Positions 1 to 12,890 of a stretch of 64,000 bases of DNA are shown piece by piece. The notes below the pieces were generated by a model. That model had not been told where the DNA came from. It did not search any database and was given only the letters and a program-made list of their open reading frames with translations. Source of the DNA: Coccinella septempunctata. Lineage: Eukaryota; Arthropoda; Insecta; Coleoptera; Coccinellidae. The stretch's first letter is position 1; each line of letters opens with the position of its first letter. The stretch covers positions 38,094,270 to 38,158,269 of the forward strand of contig NC_058189.1 of NCBI RefSeq assembly GCF_907165205.1. The letters run 5' to 3'. The position numbers were made by a program, and so were the translations under genes.

Positions 1-1144
1 TGTCCTTAGTATGTTGTTGTCTGCTGCCATTGGTCTACCTAATCTATAGCAGTCACAGAAATCAAAATATTATTGGATCTGGACATCAATGTTTTTGGCC
101 GCAACTGCCCTTGCGAAACTCAAAAAGCATATAAGGAGTATACGCCTTTTGGTACATATTTGGCTGTTTATTTCACAAAAATTAAAAAAAAAATGGCCGT
201 TTGGGTAAAAAAAATATTGATGTACTTTGAAGTATCTCTGCCGAAACATTGAAGTTTGGGAATCAATACAAATTACCTCTGAGGTGCTTGAAGCTGGCAT
301 CGTTGACTAGTTCCATGCAACCGAAGGGGGTTGTCAGTTTTTCATATTAATGCATGACCGTTAAAAAAGCGTCAGTGACTATGGATTTTTTAAGGTCGAT
401 ATTCTGTTTCTGAACGTTGTGCTTAGCTTCTACTGAATCATTTTGTAATCAATCGCTATCATCGTTGGGATCGTTTATCGATTCATACTCTTGAAGTTGT
501 ATTTCCAGTGAATAAGAATAGTGGACCCACCCTTCGAGAAATTCTCCATTCATATACGTTTATCTCAATGATATCGCATACTGAAATCCACGAAGAGACT
601 TGGCAACGAGGCATTCTCATGCACCGATATTTGGGTCAGCAAAAATCCTTACCCCCACTTCCAGAACACGGGCACATACTTCATCCCCATCACTTTTTCG
701 CGTTGACGTCATATCTTCCCCGTCTCTCCTCTGAGGTCGGTCGAATTTCTGTGAACGAAAGACTGATTGATTTCATGGTAATTCGGCTATAAATAACTTT
801 CGTTTCTATTTTTTCCACTTGCTTTGTCCTATAAAAGAGGGTTGATCATCGAATTATATTGAGTGACGTTAAAATTGGAATACCTACTTTGGTTGAAATT
901 GGCAATTTTCCTGAAACTTCAACATTAAATGTAGATTGCAGCTAAATGGTTGTGAAAGTTCGATCTAGACGATTAGTGGAGCCATGTCATTTGTCAAGAG
1001 GAATTTTAGTTTTTCGTCCCACACATCATTTTTCTTCAATTTTGAAGATTGCCGAAACATGAAAATAATAATTATCTGGTCATAAAACGGGGAAGAAAAA
1101 TCAATCAGAGTCAGATGAAGAAAGAATTAACGGAGCGATTAATA

Positions 1145-2475
1145 AATACGCTTGCTCAGCACTGAGCTACTGATTCGGTATCATCTCTTGGACCACCATC
1201 GATTTTGCAGCCTCACCAAGAAAAATAAGGGCGATGCTGACAAAGCACAATAAACATCACCCCAAAAGCTTAATAGAACGGACAAAGCTGCCACAACACC
1301 GTGGGGGTAGAGGAATTGTTGAAATGTCCAACTGCATGTCTCAGAAAATTGAAGGACTTCTAAAAAATTTTCTGAACAAGACTGCTTTGTCAGAACTCCA
1401 TCGAGTACCTAGTTTGTGTTGCTGATAGTTCTACTCCGTTAAAGCCATAACAGGACCACTTGGAAACCGTCGAACACTCTTCAGAAAGCAAAATGCTTTC
1501 TGATTGGCATTACATGGCAGGCACCAGAACGAGGTCAACCCTGATTACATCGACATATCTACGTCGAAATAATGGTTGACTTCCCGAAGGTTGTTTCTTG
1601 TTTCACGAGACAGAGGGCTTTATCCTGGCCATCCAAGATCAGGTGATTCCAACAAGGAACTACATGAAATAGTTTTGGTTCGCTTTTACGATGGTTCCAG
1701 AACGGTTCAAAACAGTCGCACATTTATTTATTCAGCGCAAGCTTGCGCGTAGCATGCGTGTAGCTTCCCATACCATTGCTGCTCCACTTCTTTGAACCGA
1801 TTCGGAATCGCCTCAAGTGCGAACCAAAAAAAAAAAACAAAGCCAAGGATGCCTCAGTGACGGACGATAGCTGTCGTTATGGCTGTACGACACATGGAAC
1901 TATTCAGCACATCACCGGGGGATGTCAGAAGTACGCGGGCACGGAGTACAAGAATAGACATGATGCTGTTGCCATGATTCTTCACCAAGAATTGGCAATA
2001 AAATACCAACTTCTAAGGTCAACAAAGGTTCCCTATTACAATTAGCATCCGGATGCTGTATTGGAAAATGATCATCACAAGCTCTACTGGGATCGCACAG
2101 TTCTCACAGACTGGAAAATAACTCACAATAGACCTGACTTTGCTGAATAAGGATGAGAACAGACTACTATTCATCGACGTAGCGATTCCAAATAATATAA
2201 TAACATTCAGAAGAATGTTATTATTTGGAAATTATCTAGAAAGATAGACACACTGAAAAAATTTCAAAATACAGAGAACAAACCAGGAGACAGTGGAAGT
2301 TAAAAGATATCAAGACCATCCCTGTTGTCATTTCATCTACAGGCCTGATACCGAAGAAACTGCCAGAGAACTTGAGGAAGCTTCAGTTGGACGAAATTAT
2401 TTATAGGGTCATGCAGAAAGCGGTACTGCTGGGAACGGCAAGAACTGTATGCAAGTACATGGGGGAGAGGGCAGA
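1145..2475 (+). pseudogene. RLE-type LINE (R2/R4-like) 3' fragment, copy A
   Basis: Degraded C-terminal half of a non-LTR retrotransposon polyprotein. The clearest part, about 1860-2210, reads as a Cys-His zinc knuckle (C-x3-C, TIQHITGGC, RHDAVA) followed by YWDRTVLTDWKITHNRPDF and then LLFIDVAIP. The RPD...D arrangement matches the restriction-like endonuclease motif that LINEs of the R2/R4/CRE group carry after the zinc knuckle. The end of the protein (IIYRVMQKAVLLGTARTV) lies at about 2395-2450. Stops and frame changes interrupt the reading frame and there is no RT core, so the copy is dead and 5'-truncated. The 58.1-59.4 kb copy aligns to it over most of its length. The motifs are read directly; the clade is inferred. 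Confidence 0.72.
2186..2230. repeat. short hairpin inside LINE copy A
   Basis: TTCCAAATAATA and its complement flank an inner stem ATAACATTC/GAATGTTAT, with two unpaired bases in the left arm. The hairpin lies directly after the codons for the DVAIP motif and interrupts the downstream reading frame. It is one of many short snap-back palindromes in the window. Confidence 0.7.
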
Positions 2476-4830
2476 GGAACACCGTCTACTCCAAAAGGAA
2501 GTGCGGGTAGATTAGGATTCCAACCGACAGCAAGCAGCCAAGGAACCACCCGAACCCGACCACCACCACGAGCCCGAAAACCTGGAAAGGGCTCCAACAC
2601 AGACTTATCCTTTTGATATCTGACATATCTGGGATAAATTAATGTTCCTCTGGAGAGGAGTGTGAAAGCCGCAAGTCTAAAGTAAAAACTTGATATCTTC
2701 AGAATGATTCGCTTTTTATGGACAACGTGGACCTGAAGTAATTCTCCTAATTGATTTTCACCTCATTTGCCATTTTAGTTAAGGTAATGATGAATGTTAA
2801 ATAAGAATTATAAATGCTCTTTCGAATTCTTCGTTGATTCCGTTATTACTCTTTGTTATTGAAACATTGATTATATTCATGCACGGAAGAAAGTACTATT
2901 CATCAGTATTTCAGGTCTCTCTTATCAAGTTGAGTAGTTGTTACAAATTTTCAGAATGCCTCACTTCACTAATAGAGATGCAGACGGGTGGATTGATATA
3001 TGGGATATTCTTGAACTCAGCTCAATGCCCTCTATTCACGGTTTTCATTTCCTTTGTCCGTTTACTCGTGAAACACCCTGTATATATTAACTTTTTTGTA
3101 ATTGCATTTTACTGGTTTTGACCTTTCTCTATTTTTGATGTTATTTCATTGTTTTTTTGTTTTTTTTAATATAGCCTTGGTGAAGAAGTGTAGATAGTTC
3201 GAAACGTCGGCATCGTCTTGGCTTGCTAAGTATTGAAGTGTCCACATACCCAAGAATTTTATTGCATAGTTACCAGATTCAAATAAGCCCGTTTAACCAT
3301 TAGATGTTTATTAAAAATCAATCTCAATTTCGTGCTGATAATAATTTGCATGTTGGGATTTTTGACAATGAATTTTCTCGCTAAAATATTTTCAGACCTC
3401 TGCAACTACTTTTTTGTTATTTTAGCCAGTATATCATTGTTAGAAAGTCTATTTGATGGCAATTGCTGTTTCTTGATATAAACAGAAAACTCTACTAACT
3501 ACTTAGTTAACAAAAAATTGACACCAGGTGGCGTATCGTTGTTCGGATTTCAATGACCCCAAATGTCTCACAAACCTCCGAAACGTCATTTTAAAGTCAA
3601 GCGTCAGTTCTCAACTCGGTCAGTTCTGCATTTGTGGAAATATTGAATGCGTTCGAAGAGTTCAGTACCTGAATAGTTGGCTGGTTTTGCATTTGGGCAA
3701 CTTCGCAAAAGCTATCGACTCACGTCAGTGGTTTACCATTTTTTTTTGTTGGAAAAACCGCAATAATCCGTTCCTTGTCGAATATGTTCTAAAACTGGAT
3801 TTTCCGTACATTGAACTTTTCCCCAATTACCTATATAAGCTGCACCACGTGGTCTCGCGTAAGGGGTAACGATCGCAAATACCCGACAGGGGAGGCGTGC
3901 AGTGACGTCATTGAAGGGGAAGAACTCTCCAGGAAGTTTAACAAACTCGGGTATCGGGAATGGTGTTTGTGCCATCTCAGCTCTCTGGCCGGACAGATCT
4001 AATTCTGGTCTAGGGCCTCCGATTCGAATTTAACAGTTCTTTCCGATTGTCCCCAAATCTAATACGTCCAAATGTGTAACATGAAAATTCAGACCATTTG
4101 TAGGTGAGTTCTGGAATTTTTGTTCGCGGTATTTTCTTATGTTTTTGTGAATGTGCGTAATGTTTGATGTGTCGGATGTTTAATGATAAATAAAGCATTT
4201 TTTCGTTCCCATATATAATTACCCTGGTTCAGCGGATTAGACGAATATAGTTCCCCAAGTGTTACTGCCACTATGAAAATTCATCTTGAAAAATAAAAAA
4301 ACTTTTTCAAAGTTCGTAACAATCTCCAGTTCCACAACATTCACTGAGATGCACTTCTAGTAAATATTTTGAATATTTACGGCATTAAAAGTGAAGAAAA
4401 TTCGAAGACATTTTCTTATGGGTTATAACTTCAAAATCCGTTCTCAAAATAATAACCCATTTTTTTTACCCTGAAATATAGAGGATGTAAATAAAAAGTT
4501 GCGAAAAAATTTAATGGGTGATTCCTTGTCAGGAAAGTGTGGGTCTTTCATATATTTTTTTTTTGAGCGGCCCCTGCAGCCCCTTAAGATACATCCACCT
4601 GAATACCTTATATATTTAAAGTGGAGCAATGTATCAAAAAATAATTTTCCAATGGTAGGTATAATATGAATCAAAATAATATGAAAAAAAAAAGAGTTTT
4701 TGCAAAACAAATTTCAGGAATAGCGTTTTTCCCTTTGCAATATAGGGAAACATCATCAACATTTTTTTCATTACTTAACTCTCTGATGAGATTTTGCATG
4801 ACACCCCCTTAGTAATCTCACTGAATTTTT
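2476..4830. other. no gene seen; possible solo LTR at about 3500-4240
   Basis: No host exon is recognised here. Around 3500-4240 the arrangement resembles a long terminal repeat: a TATA-like CTATATAAG at 3831, a GC-richer stretch after it and AATAAA at 4189. No flanking duplication could be defined, so this is only a suggestion. The segment at 3300-3480 resembles 11960-12190, which marks it as dispersed repeat. A stretch near 3205 (GAAACGTCGG) is of a kind often seen near the ends of Penelope-like elements. Confidence 0.3.
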
Positions 4831-4839
4831 TCAGAAATT

Positions 4840-5096
4840 AATCTTAGGTACACATTGGATCGCTTTAGTGTTCTGTCTGATTGTTTATATTGTACTCCAT
4901 AGTTATTGTTAATTGGTCTTACAAAAACGATTAAATGGGCAAGTATGAAGTATTTTTTATGAGCATTGAGCATTCAGTACAAGGAAATGCAGAAAAGCGT
5001 GGTAAACCTAAAAATGTCATATAATCTGGTATTTCTTAAATGGAACACCCTGTATTTTATTTTCCCAATCGGCAGAGCTCTTTCTTCTGTTTGTAA

Positions 5097-5130
<34 letters not shown>

Positions 5131-6000
5131 TTTTTGAGGATATTTTTGTCAGTTTCCGAACTATATAGATTTTTTCATCTAAATCTAATGGTAAGTGTCC
5201 ACCTGAGGTAAAATCACGAGAGAAAGTTTCGAGATTAATCTCAGGGCGTTGTTCATCTAAGCACTTGAGACACGTTCAGTCTCAGAGACTAGTATTGACT
5301 TGAGTCGGAGAGTGCTTGAGACTGCTCTCGAGACTATTTTGTCGCAGGTGGACAGGTACCATAAGGCAGCTGTAGAACGACACACGACAGTAGCCATGGA
5401 TAATAAATCAATTAAATTATTTTGTTTAACATTGACATTATCTTTTATTCAAAATTCGAGAATTGGTACATAGAAGATGATATATTCTGATGTAGAAATA
5501 GTTGATTTTGTGTCAGGTTTTATAGAAACTAAGCAAAATCAATGTTTGGAGCTACATTTCTTCAATTATGAATAAAAAGAAATGTTAGTATCAAACAAAA
5601 CAATTCGATTGTTTTATTATCCATGGTTACTGTCTTCTGGCGTCCTACAGCTGCCTCAGATTTAGAAGAAAAATCTATATTTTTCGAAAATAGAGATAAC
5701 CCCAATAAAGAATTCATATATATTTGAAATAAGAAGAAAGAGCTCTACTGATTAGGAAAATGAAATACAGTGTGTTCCATCTAGAAAATACATTAGATTT
5801 TTAGTTTTACTATACTTTTTTGCATTTCCTAGTACTGACTGTACCAGGCTGCCCATAAAAAATACTTCATATTCACCCATTTCAACGTTTTCGTAAGACC
5901 AATATTAACTGAGATAGCTATGGCGTAAAATATAAACTATCATCTGGTACATTTGCTGCGTTCGCGATATTGCGTTGGTATTTTATGTATAATTTTCTTT
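4840..6000. mobile_element. fold-back element with long inverted arms, carrying nested small elements
   Basis: The left arm, about 4868-5195, is the imperfect reverse complement of about 5655-5955. Paired landmarks include TTGGTCTTAC at 4913 with GTAAGACCAA near 5895, and the GGAAATGCA and GAACACCCTGTA segments. Between the arms lie two further inverted-repeat units. One runs from about 5190 to 5363, with ends close to TGGTAAGTGTCCACCTG. The other, 5364-5652, has ends GGCAGCTGTAG and paired CCATGGATAATAAA blocks. A (TA)n run occupies 5098-5130. No transposase is visible. Boundaries are approximate. Confidence 0.65.
5098..5130. repeat. (TA)n microsatellite
   Basis: Alternating TA run in the left arm of the 4.8-6.0 kb fold-back element. 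Confidence 0.9.
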
Positions 6001-6985
6001 TTGTTCCATACAAAATTACTCTAACATTTTAATTAAAGGAATCCAGTTTTTTCGAAATTCTTAGAATATTTCTGTAATTCTATATAATTACGCGAGATTT
6101 CCGAAAACTGATGCCACTAATTATTTATACCCTGTATAATACATTGAAAATTCTTATGAGCGAAGTGTCTCGAAGCCGCCCTACTTACCGAGTGAAAAGT
6201 AAAGCATTTCTTCAGTATTTTGAAACTTCATCCATCCAGTGGTGAAGGGTAGATGAGTTTTTCAAATGGCCCCCACTTTTTGTGCCAGAAATGGAAAGAC
6301 CTTTTGCTGTTGGGGATGATTTGATTATGAATGAACTTTTCAACAACCTTTTTTCCATTACTTACGAAATGGTTCATCTAATTTTATTTGAATTTTTCCA
6401 TTTTTTTTTTTAAATGTATTTTGAGGTCAATGATGTACACTCTAGGAGTAATTGATGTTTTTCAAGTGTCATCAAAAACATGCCTTTTTCCTCGGGTTGT
6501 ATGTAATGAATCATCTGAAATAATCATCACATTTTTGAAAATGAATAATAATGCAATTTATTCTTGCCCAACGAGAAAGGCAATCAATGAGTTCAACCGT
6601 TAATCTGTAGGTATAATAAAAAAGGGTTGTTAAAAAACCCCATCAATGATCAAACCATCCTCGACAACAAGAAGCGTGTTAATTTCTGGCATAAAATGTA
6701 AGGGTTCCAATACAAAAAACTTGAATATTCTCCTTTCCTCGTAGAGGACAAACCCCTCAATTATACGTGTAAATTTACATAATTTGAAATATAAATTGGG
6801 TTGGTCGAGCATTTTTTTTACGGAATAGCAAATACCTAAGAAATGAATTTTGTGAGATATTCACTCTGTATAAAAAATAGTAATAAGGGTCATAAGGATA
6901 AGGACCATAGACTAGTAAGGATAGCCAATTTTCTGATACATAGGGTTAATGAACATGAAATAGCCGGTTTTCTGTTGTATGTCAT
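6001..6985. other. no gene seen between two fold-back elements
   Basis: AT-rich sequence with only short unrelated open frames. The longest, at 6388-6603, has no recognisable motif and no splice or start context that would make it an exon. Confidence 0.5.
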
Positions 6986-8237
6986 TATACAGGGTGTCCG
7001 GGGAATAACTGTACATACTCTCACCAGAGATAGAGTTGGAATAGCTGGTTACGGATTGACTATAAAAAATTAATTTCTGGATTTCCCAAGAAAGCTACAG
7101 GGTGATTTTCCAACTTCACGGAAATACTTAGACCATCATAAAATCCAAACTTATTGACGGATATTATTGAAACTTGGGAAGTTTTTGACACATGCTAAGG
7201 ACAAGTCAGAAATATATCAATTATTTCATTATTCCAGGGCCGGACTCATTAATCTTCATTTGAAGTGGTCAGGTTAAAAAAAACACTTTGTATTTCGAAT
7301 TACAAATAATTGATTCGCTCTTTAGGAAGAAGCTAAATTATGCTTCAATTTTTGGTATCACTCAAAGTTGTCACATCAACAATTAATTTTTTATGAATTT
7401 TTGAATTTGGATAAAGTTCGAAAAATTGAATTTTTCACCATGTTTGAATATAAAATGCGACAGTATTGGTAGAAAATTTGCAAAAAAGTTCAGAGCTTTA
7501 ATAAGCACTTCATTTTTCTGAATTTTTGAGCTTGATCTTTGAATCTAGTTAGATATTTTGTAACATTCTCCCAAACTGAAAATCATAAAACTCATGATTA
7601 TTTGAACTTGCCATACCAATTTTGAACTCATATAGAGGTTTTTACATTGGAAGAAGTGTAACTTTGGTCTATATCATTGTTGTCGAACAACCGGTATACA
7701 TAAGAATAATTTTGAAGCCGTCCCAGATATTGGATTTCATCAGATCTCTGGATCTGGAAGGCGAGCTGTAAAGGGCGCGATGAAAACAGCTCTGTTAGGG
7801 GGCACAATTGACCTTAAGGTCGCAGTGAACTGTAACCGAAATTCATAAAAAAATAATTGTTGATGTGACAACTTTGAGCAATACCAAAAATCGAAGCATA
7901 ATTTAGCGAATCAATTATTTGTAATTCGAAATACAAAGTGTTTTTTTACCCTGAACACTTTAAATGAAGATTATTGAGTCCGGCCCTGGAATAATGGAAT
8001 AATTGATATCTTTCTAACTCAACCTTAGCATGTGTCAATAATCTCCTAAGTTTAAATAATATCCGTCAATAAGTTGGTATTTTATGATGGTCTAAGTATT
8101 TCCATGAAGTTGGAAAATCACCCGGTAGCTTTCTAGGGAAATCCAGAAATTAATTTTTTATAGTTAATCCGTAATCAGCTAGTCCAACTCTATCTCTGGT
8201 ATGAGTATGTACAGTTACTCCCCGGACACCCTGTATA
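6986..8237. mobile_element. 1.25-kb fold-back MITE with TATACAGGGTG ends
   Basis: Begins TATACAGGGTGTCCGGGG and ends with its complement, CCCCGGACACCCTGTATA. The inverted arms run several hundred bases inward, to about 7410 and 7840, with a few per cent mismatch. The unpaired centre is about 430 bp. TCAT occurs immediately outside both ends and may be a 4-bp TSD. No coding capacity was seen. Two other fold-back elements in the window (11137 and 30380) share the TACAGG-type terminus. Confidence 0.85.
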
Positions 8238-8399
8238 TCATACTGGAAAAGTTTGGAGATTACTCATTGAATTACAATCAATTTTGTGGACGGACAAAGC
8301 AGTCAGCTCTTCTGGAATATTGAATAGAAGAATAGAATATCATTACTGGACACCGAATAAAGTTAGGGCCGATTTCATAATGAAATTTAACAGTTCTTT

Positions 8400-8605
8400 A
8401 AATCTTAAGCCCGTTTGCAACAGCCGAGAATTCTCTAGAAAATTTACCCGAGAATTCATGCGCAGGGAATTCTTTACAGTTACATACGCACTTTCGGTAG
8501 AATTCTCTGTCCAGTTGCATACAAAATAATCTCTGCCGTTTTCTAACCAAAATTTGGTAGAGAATTCTCCAGAGAATTCTCGGCTGTTACAAACGGGCTT
8601 AACAG
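8400..8605. mobile_element. small MITE with TTAAGCCCGTTTG inverted ends
   Basis: TTAAGCCCGTTTGCAACAG at 8406 pairs with CTGTTACAAACGGGCTTAA ending near 8602, followed inward by paired GAGAATTCTC blocks. Weaker complementarity in the flanks (ATTTCATAAT on both sides) suggests that the true termini may lie further out, near 8369 and 8640. No coding capacity. Confidence 0.75.
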
Positions 8606-8694
8606 GATCGTTTAAGTTGTTGATCGATTTCATAATTGCAGAAACAACCCTTTTCTGTAATCTGTGGAATGAACCTTTGAATGGTGTTTCAATT

Positions 8695-8968
8695 GAATAG
8701 GGTACTCTAACGATTTGTCAAAATCAGCTGATTGTTCATTGCCGTGGGGCACACAAAGCTTTTTATTATCACTATAAAGATGTATTTCTGAGAAAGTTAT
8801 AGTCTTATATCTCTAATCTAACGTCGGGAAGAACATGTTTTCCAAAAACATGCGCAAAACACAATACTCGACGAAAACAGCATGCGAATTAATGGAGGGA
8901 AAAGCTTGTGTGCCCCACGACAGCGAATGCTTAGTTGATTTTGACAAATCGTTAGAGTTCCCTATACC
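8695..8968. mobile_element. small inverted-repeat element (ends TAGGGTACTCTAACG)
   Basis: TAGGGTACTCTAACGATTTG near 8698 is the reverse complement, with one mismatch, of sequence ending at 8966. The inner arms, carrying GTGGGGCACACAA and its complement, also pair. The open frames on both strands between 8813 and 9188 overlap this palindrome and are not believed to be genes. Confidence 0.75.
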
Positions 8969-9261
8969 CAATATTACGCATGTGGGAGATTGCGATGCCG
9001 CTTTAATTACCAATTTGTCAGTATTGACAGTTTTTCTGTTTGAGGACTGGAATTTAAATTTGTGCGCTTCGCGGTGGGCTGTTTTATTGACAGATATCAT
9101 TAAACCAGTAAAGCATAAAAGTACAACGTCAATATTTGTATCTAGATCTCCCACCTTGACTCTGCAGTGTTATTTCCAGATATCATAGCGGTTATAAAAA
9201 TATTGATTTTATTAATATATCGATAGAATGCTTATCGCTCATTCTTTCTTTCTTTTTTCAG

Positions 9262-9475
9262 TGGCAATTATTTGGTGCGCGTTCGGGCTCAGGTGATGTC
9301 TAGAGATGACAGTTCCGGTGGTTGGGTACCCCTGGGTGGAGGAGGACTCAGCAACGTCTCTGTACGGAAGAGACTTCGACCCTGTCCCGCCACCACGGGT
9401 GAGCAGGATGCACCTGCTCCATCCAAACAGAAGCACGAGTATCTTATATTTGGAAAGAGGATCAGTGATCAAAAT
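9262..9475 (+). CDS. Spred: Spred, EVH1 exon a (first exon found)
   Basis: N-terminal part of a Sprouty-related EVH1-domain protein. Spred proteins are membrane-associated inhibitors of Ras-Raf-MAPK signalling downstream of receptor tyrosine kinases. The exon encodes the start of the EVH1 domain: NYLVRVRAQVMSRDDSSGGW, a GGGGLSNVSV loop, and after an insert, KHEYLIFGKRISDQN. The acceptor is a pyrimidine tract ending in AG at 9260-9261 and the donor is GTAAGA at 9476. The exon begins with one base of a split codon (phase 2) and ends in phase 0. The initiator exon, normally only a few codons, was not located and may lie anywhere upstream. The GDQDAPAPSK-like insert between GGGLSN and KHEY is of the type seen in arthropod Spred; that point is inference. 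Confidence 0.93.
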
Positions 9476-11136
9476 GTAAGAATATTTTCTCATTAAGTAT
9501 AAATTCATTTTGAAAAAAGGTATAATTAGATGGAAGGCTATATTATTCACAATAAATAAGTTCACGTACTGAAGGGCGTATTATGAGCATAATAATCTGT
9601 CTGACTTTGAAATAAATCTTACAATATCGATATCTGTCATAAAATTTACCGGGTTTTCTTTCTTTATGCTGATTATTTCCGCTATCAAACTTTTTTTACG
9701 GTTATTTTCTTGGTGCAATTTTGGTGGTAGTTCGCTATAATTGCGAGGGCCACCCCTTAAATTTGTTTCGCTTCTCACTCTTTTTCTTATTCATATTGTA
9801 GGTGCCATTGAAAAATAAATTTTTGACAACTTGATTCCCCTGGAAGAAATAAAATATTTTGTAATTTCTCGCTAAAAATAACGGTTTTTGAGAAAAAAAA
9901 TAGTTTATCAAAAGGTACAGCGTGAGTCGTTTCGGATGAAAATATCTTGGAATTCAAATTTACCTAGTAGGCAGATATCATGCTGACATAAGGGAACACC
10001 ACCAATTTTTCCTTGATTGTCTTTTCATGGCCATTGAATGTCTGCTCAATTTCATTTCTATCAATTTGCTGGTTTCTAAGAAACAATTAATCTAAGCAGC
10101 GACTGCTCAGAAATTTTTTTATATAAATGACCCACTCTTTTTTTTTTGATAAGAAATTAGTCATTATGTCACAATGGGCAAAGCCATCCCGTCAAAAAAT
10201 AATATTTATTGAAATTGGGTAAACTGTTGCTCATTTCCTTCTTGAAAATGAACTGTTGGAAAAGAATGGATCTTGAACTAAATTGGTATTTCGAAAGAAT
10301 TCGACCACAAAATCATTCTGAAATATCTTTTGAATTTAGGGTCTAACAACAAACTTCTAATTAACCCTGTATGACAACTAAGAGGTCTGTATTCTACAAA
10401 AGACTGAATTGCAAGTTGAAATTACTAAATAATTTTATCAACAGTTAGCTGAAAAAATTTTGAAGTTCAACTGTGCGTAAGATATATTTTAAGGGATGTG
10501 TAGTTTTTGCTCAATCGCAATCCAATATTGCAGGATGCGCATAAAAGAAATAATGGTGCTCAGATCTAAAATTTGTATGTTTTGGATTTTCAAATTCATT
10601 TATCGTTAAATTGTTTGTCTGGGTTGAAATTAATAAAAATCGAGAATTTTTGAAAAATATTGAATTTTCGGAGGATTTTCCGGATTCCTCCTAGTGGAAT
10701 ATTCACTGTCGCACCAGAAAAAGTTTTCTGTATCGAAATTTTTTTGTGGAATAGTTTATTTCAATACTTTTAATAATATGTATTTGTGAAAGAGTGGTAT
10801 TATTGGTAAGATATCTTCTGAAAAATACAGGAGCCAGACGGTTTTCATCTGCGATCTACTTTCATAAAGTAGTACAGGTGATTTCCTTGAGTGTGAAAAC
10901 ACCGTCTTCTTCTTGTTGTTCCTACTCATACTCTTTGAGACTTTTTTCTATTATTGTATAGGTCTCTAATACTAATATAAAAAACCTGATGATCATTGAA
11001 AATATGGCTCAACGATGAAGGAAACTCTTTATGGTTCGTTCTTTCGAAGTCTTAATAATAACAAAAGTTTTACTGTAATATCTCTATACCAACTTCAGAA
11101 CTGCAATTTTATACAGGAGATGTCCTATTAGACGTT
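9476..11136. other. Spred intron sequence, no gene
   Basis: First observed Spred intron, which runs from 9476 to 12721. Up to 11136 it is AT-rich, with no coding motif or defined mobile element. Confidence 0.6.
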
Positions 11137-11958
11137 TATACATGGTGGGCTTTTTAAAACGAAACAGACGAGATACCGGGCGGAATAAATTTATTTCGAA
11201 AAAATGCTCGGACACGTCGATTTTTGTTTCGAGGGGGACAACATTTAAGGTCAAATTCACAACTATATCGCTTCAACGCTTAGTGTTAGAACAACAACCC
11301 CTAAATTTTCAATAAGGAAGATGGGGTAAATTTCACACCATTTAGAAGGTCTTTTCATCCTGAGTTCAGCATAGTGGTTTTTTCTTCATTTGATTCATTG
11401 ATTCTTGAAATATTGACATTTGAATTTGAAACAACTATGGTATTGTCGTCAAGCAAGCTGTCTGAATCAAGCGAAAAATAAAGAAATAATTTCAATTCTT
11501 TCTGCCAAAGAATGAACCATTTTCACCTTAACTGTTGAAGAAAGTAAGAACCAATAATAATTATTTCGTTGTCTAATGTTGACAATTAACGGTTACCATC
11601 GTTACCAGAGAATGAATTAGTCGAATAATTGATGATTTCACATAGCATGGTTAGCGGAATGACTGGTACTGTACGAAATTCAAAATCTCGAAAACGAATG
11701 AATTGAATGAGAAAAAATTAATACGCTGAATTCAGCATAAAAAGGCCTTTCAAATGAGGTATCACTCACCCTATCTTTCCTATTCAAAATTTAGGGGGTG
11801 GTGTTCTAACACTAAGGGTTGTAGCGATACAGTTGTGAATTTGACCTTAAAAGTGGTCCCCCCCGAAACAAAAATCGAAGTGTCCGAGCATTTTTTCGAA
11901 ATAAATTTATTCCGCCCGTTATCTCGTCTGTTTCGTTTTAAAAAGCCCACCCTGTATA
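11137..11958. mobile_element. 820-bp fold-back MITE with TATACA-GGTGGGC ends, intronic
   Basis: TATACATGGTGGGCTTTTTA at 11137 pairs with TAAAAAGCCCACCCTGTATA ending at 11958. The arms pair over about 190 bp, including AAATAAATTTATTTCG/CGAAATAAATTTATT, CGGACAC/GTGTCCG and GTGTTAGAACA/TGTTCTAACAC. The centre is unpaired and non-coding. Outside the ends the flanks share a related block (CTGCAATTTT followed by TATACAGGA) at 11102 and 12033, so the element may sit in a local duplication or in another repeat. Confidence 0.83.
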
Positions 11959-12721
11959 AAACTAATCACAAATTTATCCTGAAAATTTGCATATGATAAT
12001 GAACTTTCTCCTCAAGTTATTTTCAAACCTCTGCAATTTTCGGTTATACAGGAAGGGGCCTACTACTTTCTTATTTCAAATGGCACAAGCAGCAAATCTT
12101 TGCATCGTTAGATAGCTGTTTTAATGGCAATTTCAGCAGTATGCCATACCTTGGACAAAAACTCAACGATTTATGAGTTCTTGAGATTTTTATCAAAAAA
12201 ATTGTAAATACTGTAGGTCACACATATTCAAATTTTCTTTACCATTTTCAATTTTGCCATTTTGTAGCATCTCATATACAGATGACTCATTCAAAAAGTG
12301 GCACAGTTTATTGCGTTATTAGTACTATAGTACTATATTCCAAGATTAATAAATAAAACAATTCTGAGGATATAAGTAAATTGGATTTTTTTTTTAATAT
12401 CTATTCGACAATTATAAGAAATGGTATGAAATAAAAAAAGTATTTGACTCGATGAAAGGGGGGAAATATATAACATTTCAATAAGATACATATTTCATTA
12501 ACATTTCTCCTATAGTCCATACAATATTTTGACCTTTAAGTTGAAAGCTATGAGCGTTTAGATCATTTTAGTGATGGGTAACAAAATCAAGTAAGAAATG
12601 GTTAATCGGAAGGCTCATAAAAAACTGTTATTTTGTATAATTTTTTAATATTAATCCTGATTTTTTTTAATTGGTTTTGAACGGCATACATCGACTAATT
12701 TGTATCTCCTCTTTGGATCAG

Positions 12722-12890
12722 GTTGTATTGAGTTGCACCATCAAAAAGGATTTCGAATACAACAAGGTCATGCCTACCTTTCATCATTGGAAAACTGGAG
12801 ACAAAAAATTTGGACTCACCTTCCAAACGGCTGCTGATGCTAGGGCTTTCGACAAAGGAGTGAGGACTGCTGTAGAAGAATTGCTGGACG
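12722..12890 (+). CDS. Spred: Spred, EVH1 exon b
   Basis: Second half of the EVH1 domain: VVLSCTIKKDFEYNKVMPTF, then a WKTGDKKFGLTF core and an AFDKGVRTAVEELLD helix. Acceptor TTTGGATCAG ends at 12721 and donor GTAAGG begins at 12891. The exon starts in phase 0, which fits the preceding exon, and ends in phase 1. The GLTFQTAADARAF stretch matches the C-terminal helix region of Spred EVH1 domains. Confidence 0.95.

Noticed and set aside
1..1144. Possible first exon of Spred or another gene
   Set aside because: Frames at 70-300 and 508-792 lack motifs. A very short Spred first exon cannot be identified by eye with any confidence.
8813..9188. Overlapping open frames of 113 and 117 codons on opposite strands
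   Set aside because: They cover one arm of the inverted-repeat element at 8695-8968 and adjacent sequence. There are no domains or splice signals.
9239..9565. 108-codon minus-strand frame
   Set aside because: Antisense shadow of Spred exon a, whose splice sites and EVH1 motifs make the + strand the coding one.
12671..12721. Longer upstream extension of Spred exon b as an ORF start
   Set aside because: A clear acceptor (GGATCAG) at 12721 and protein conservation start at 12722; the upstream residues are intron.
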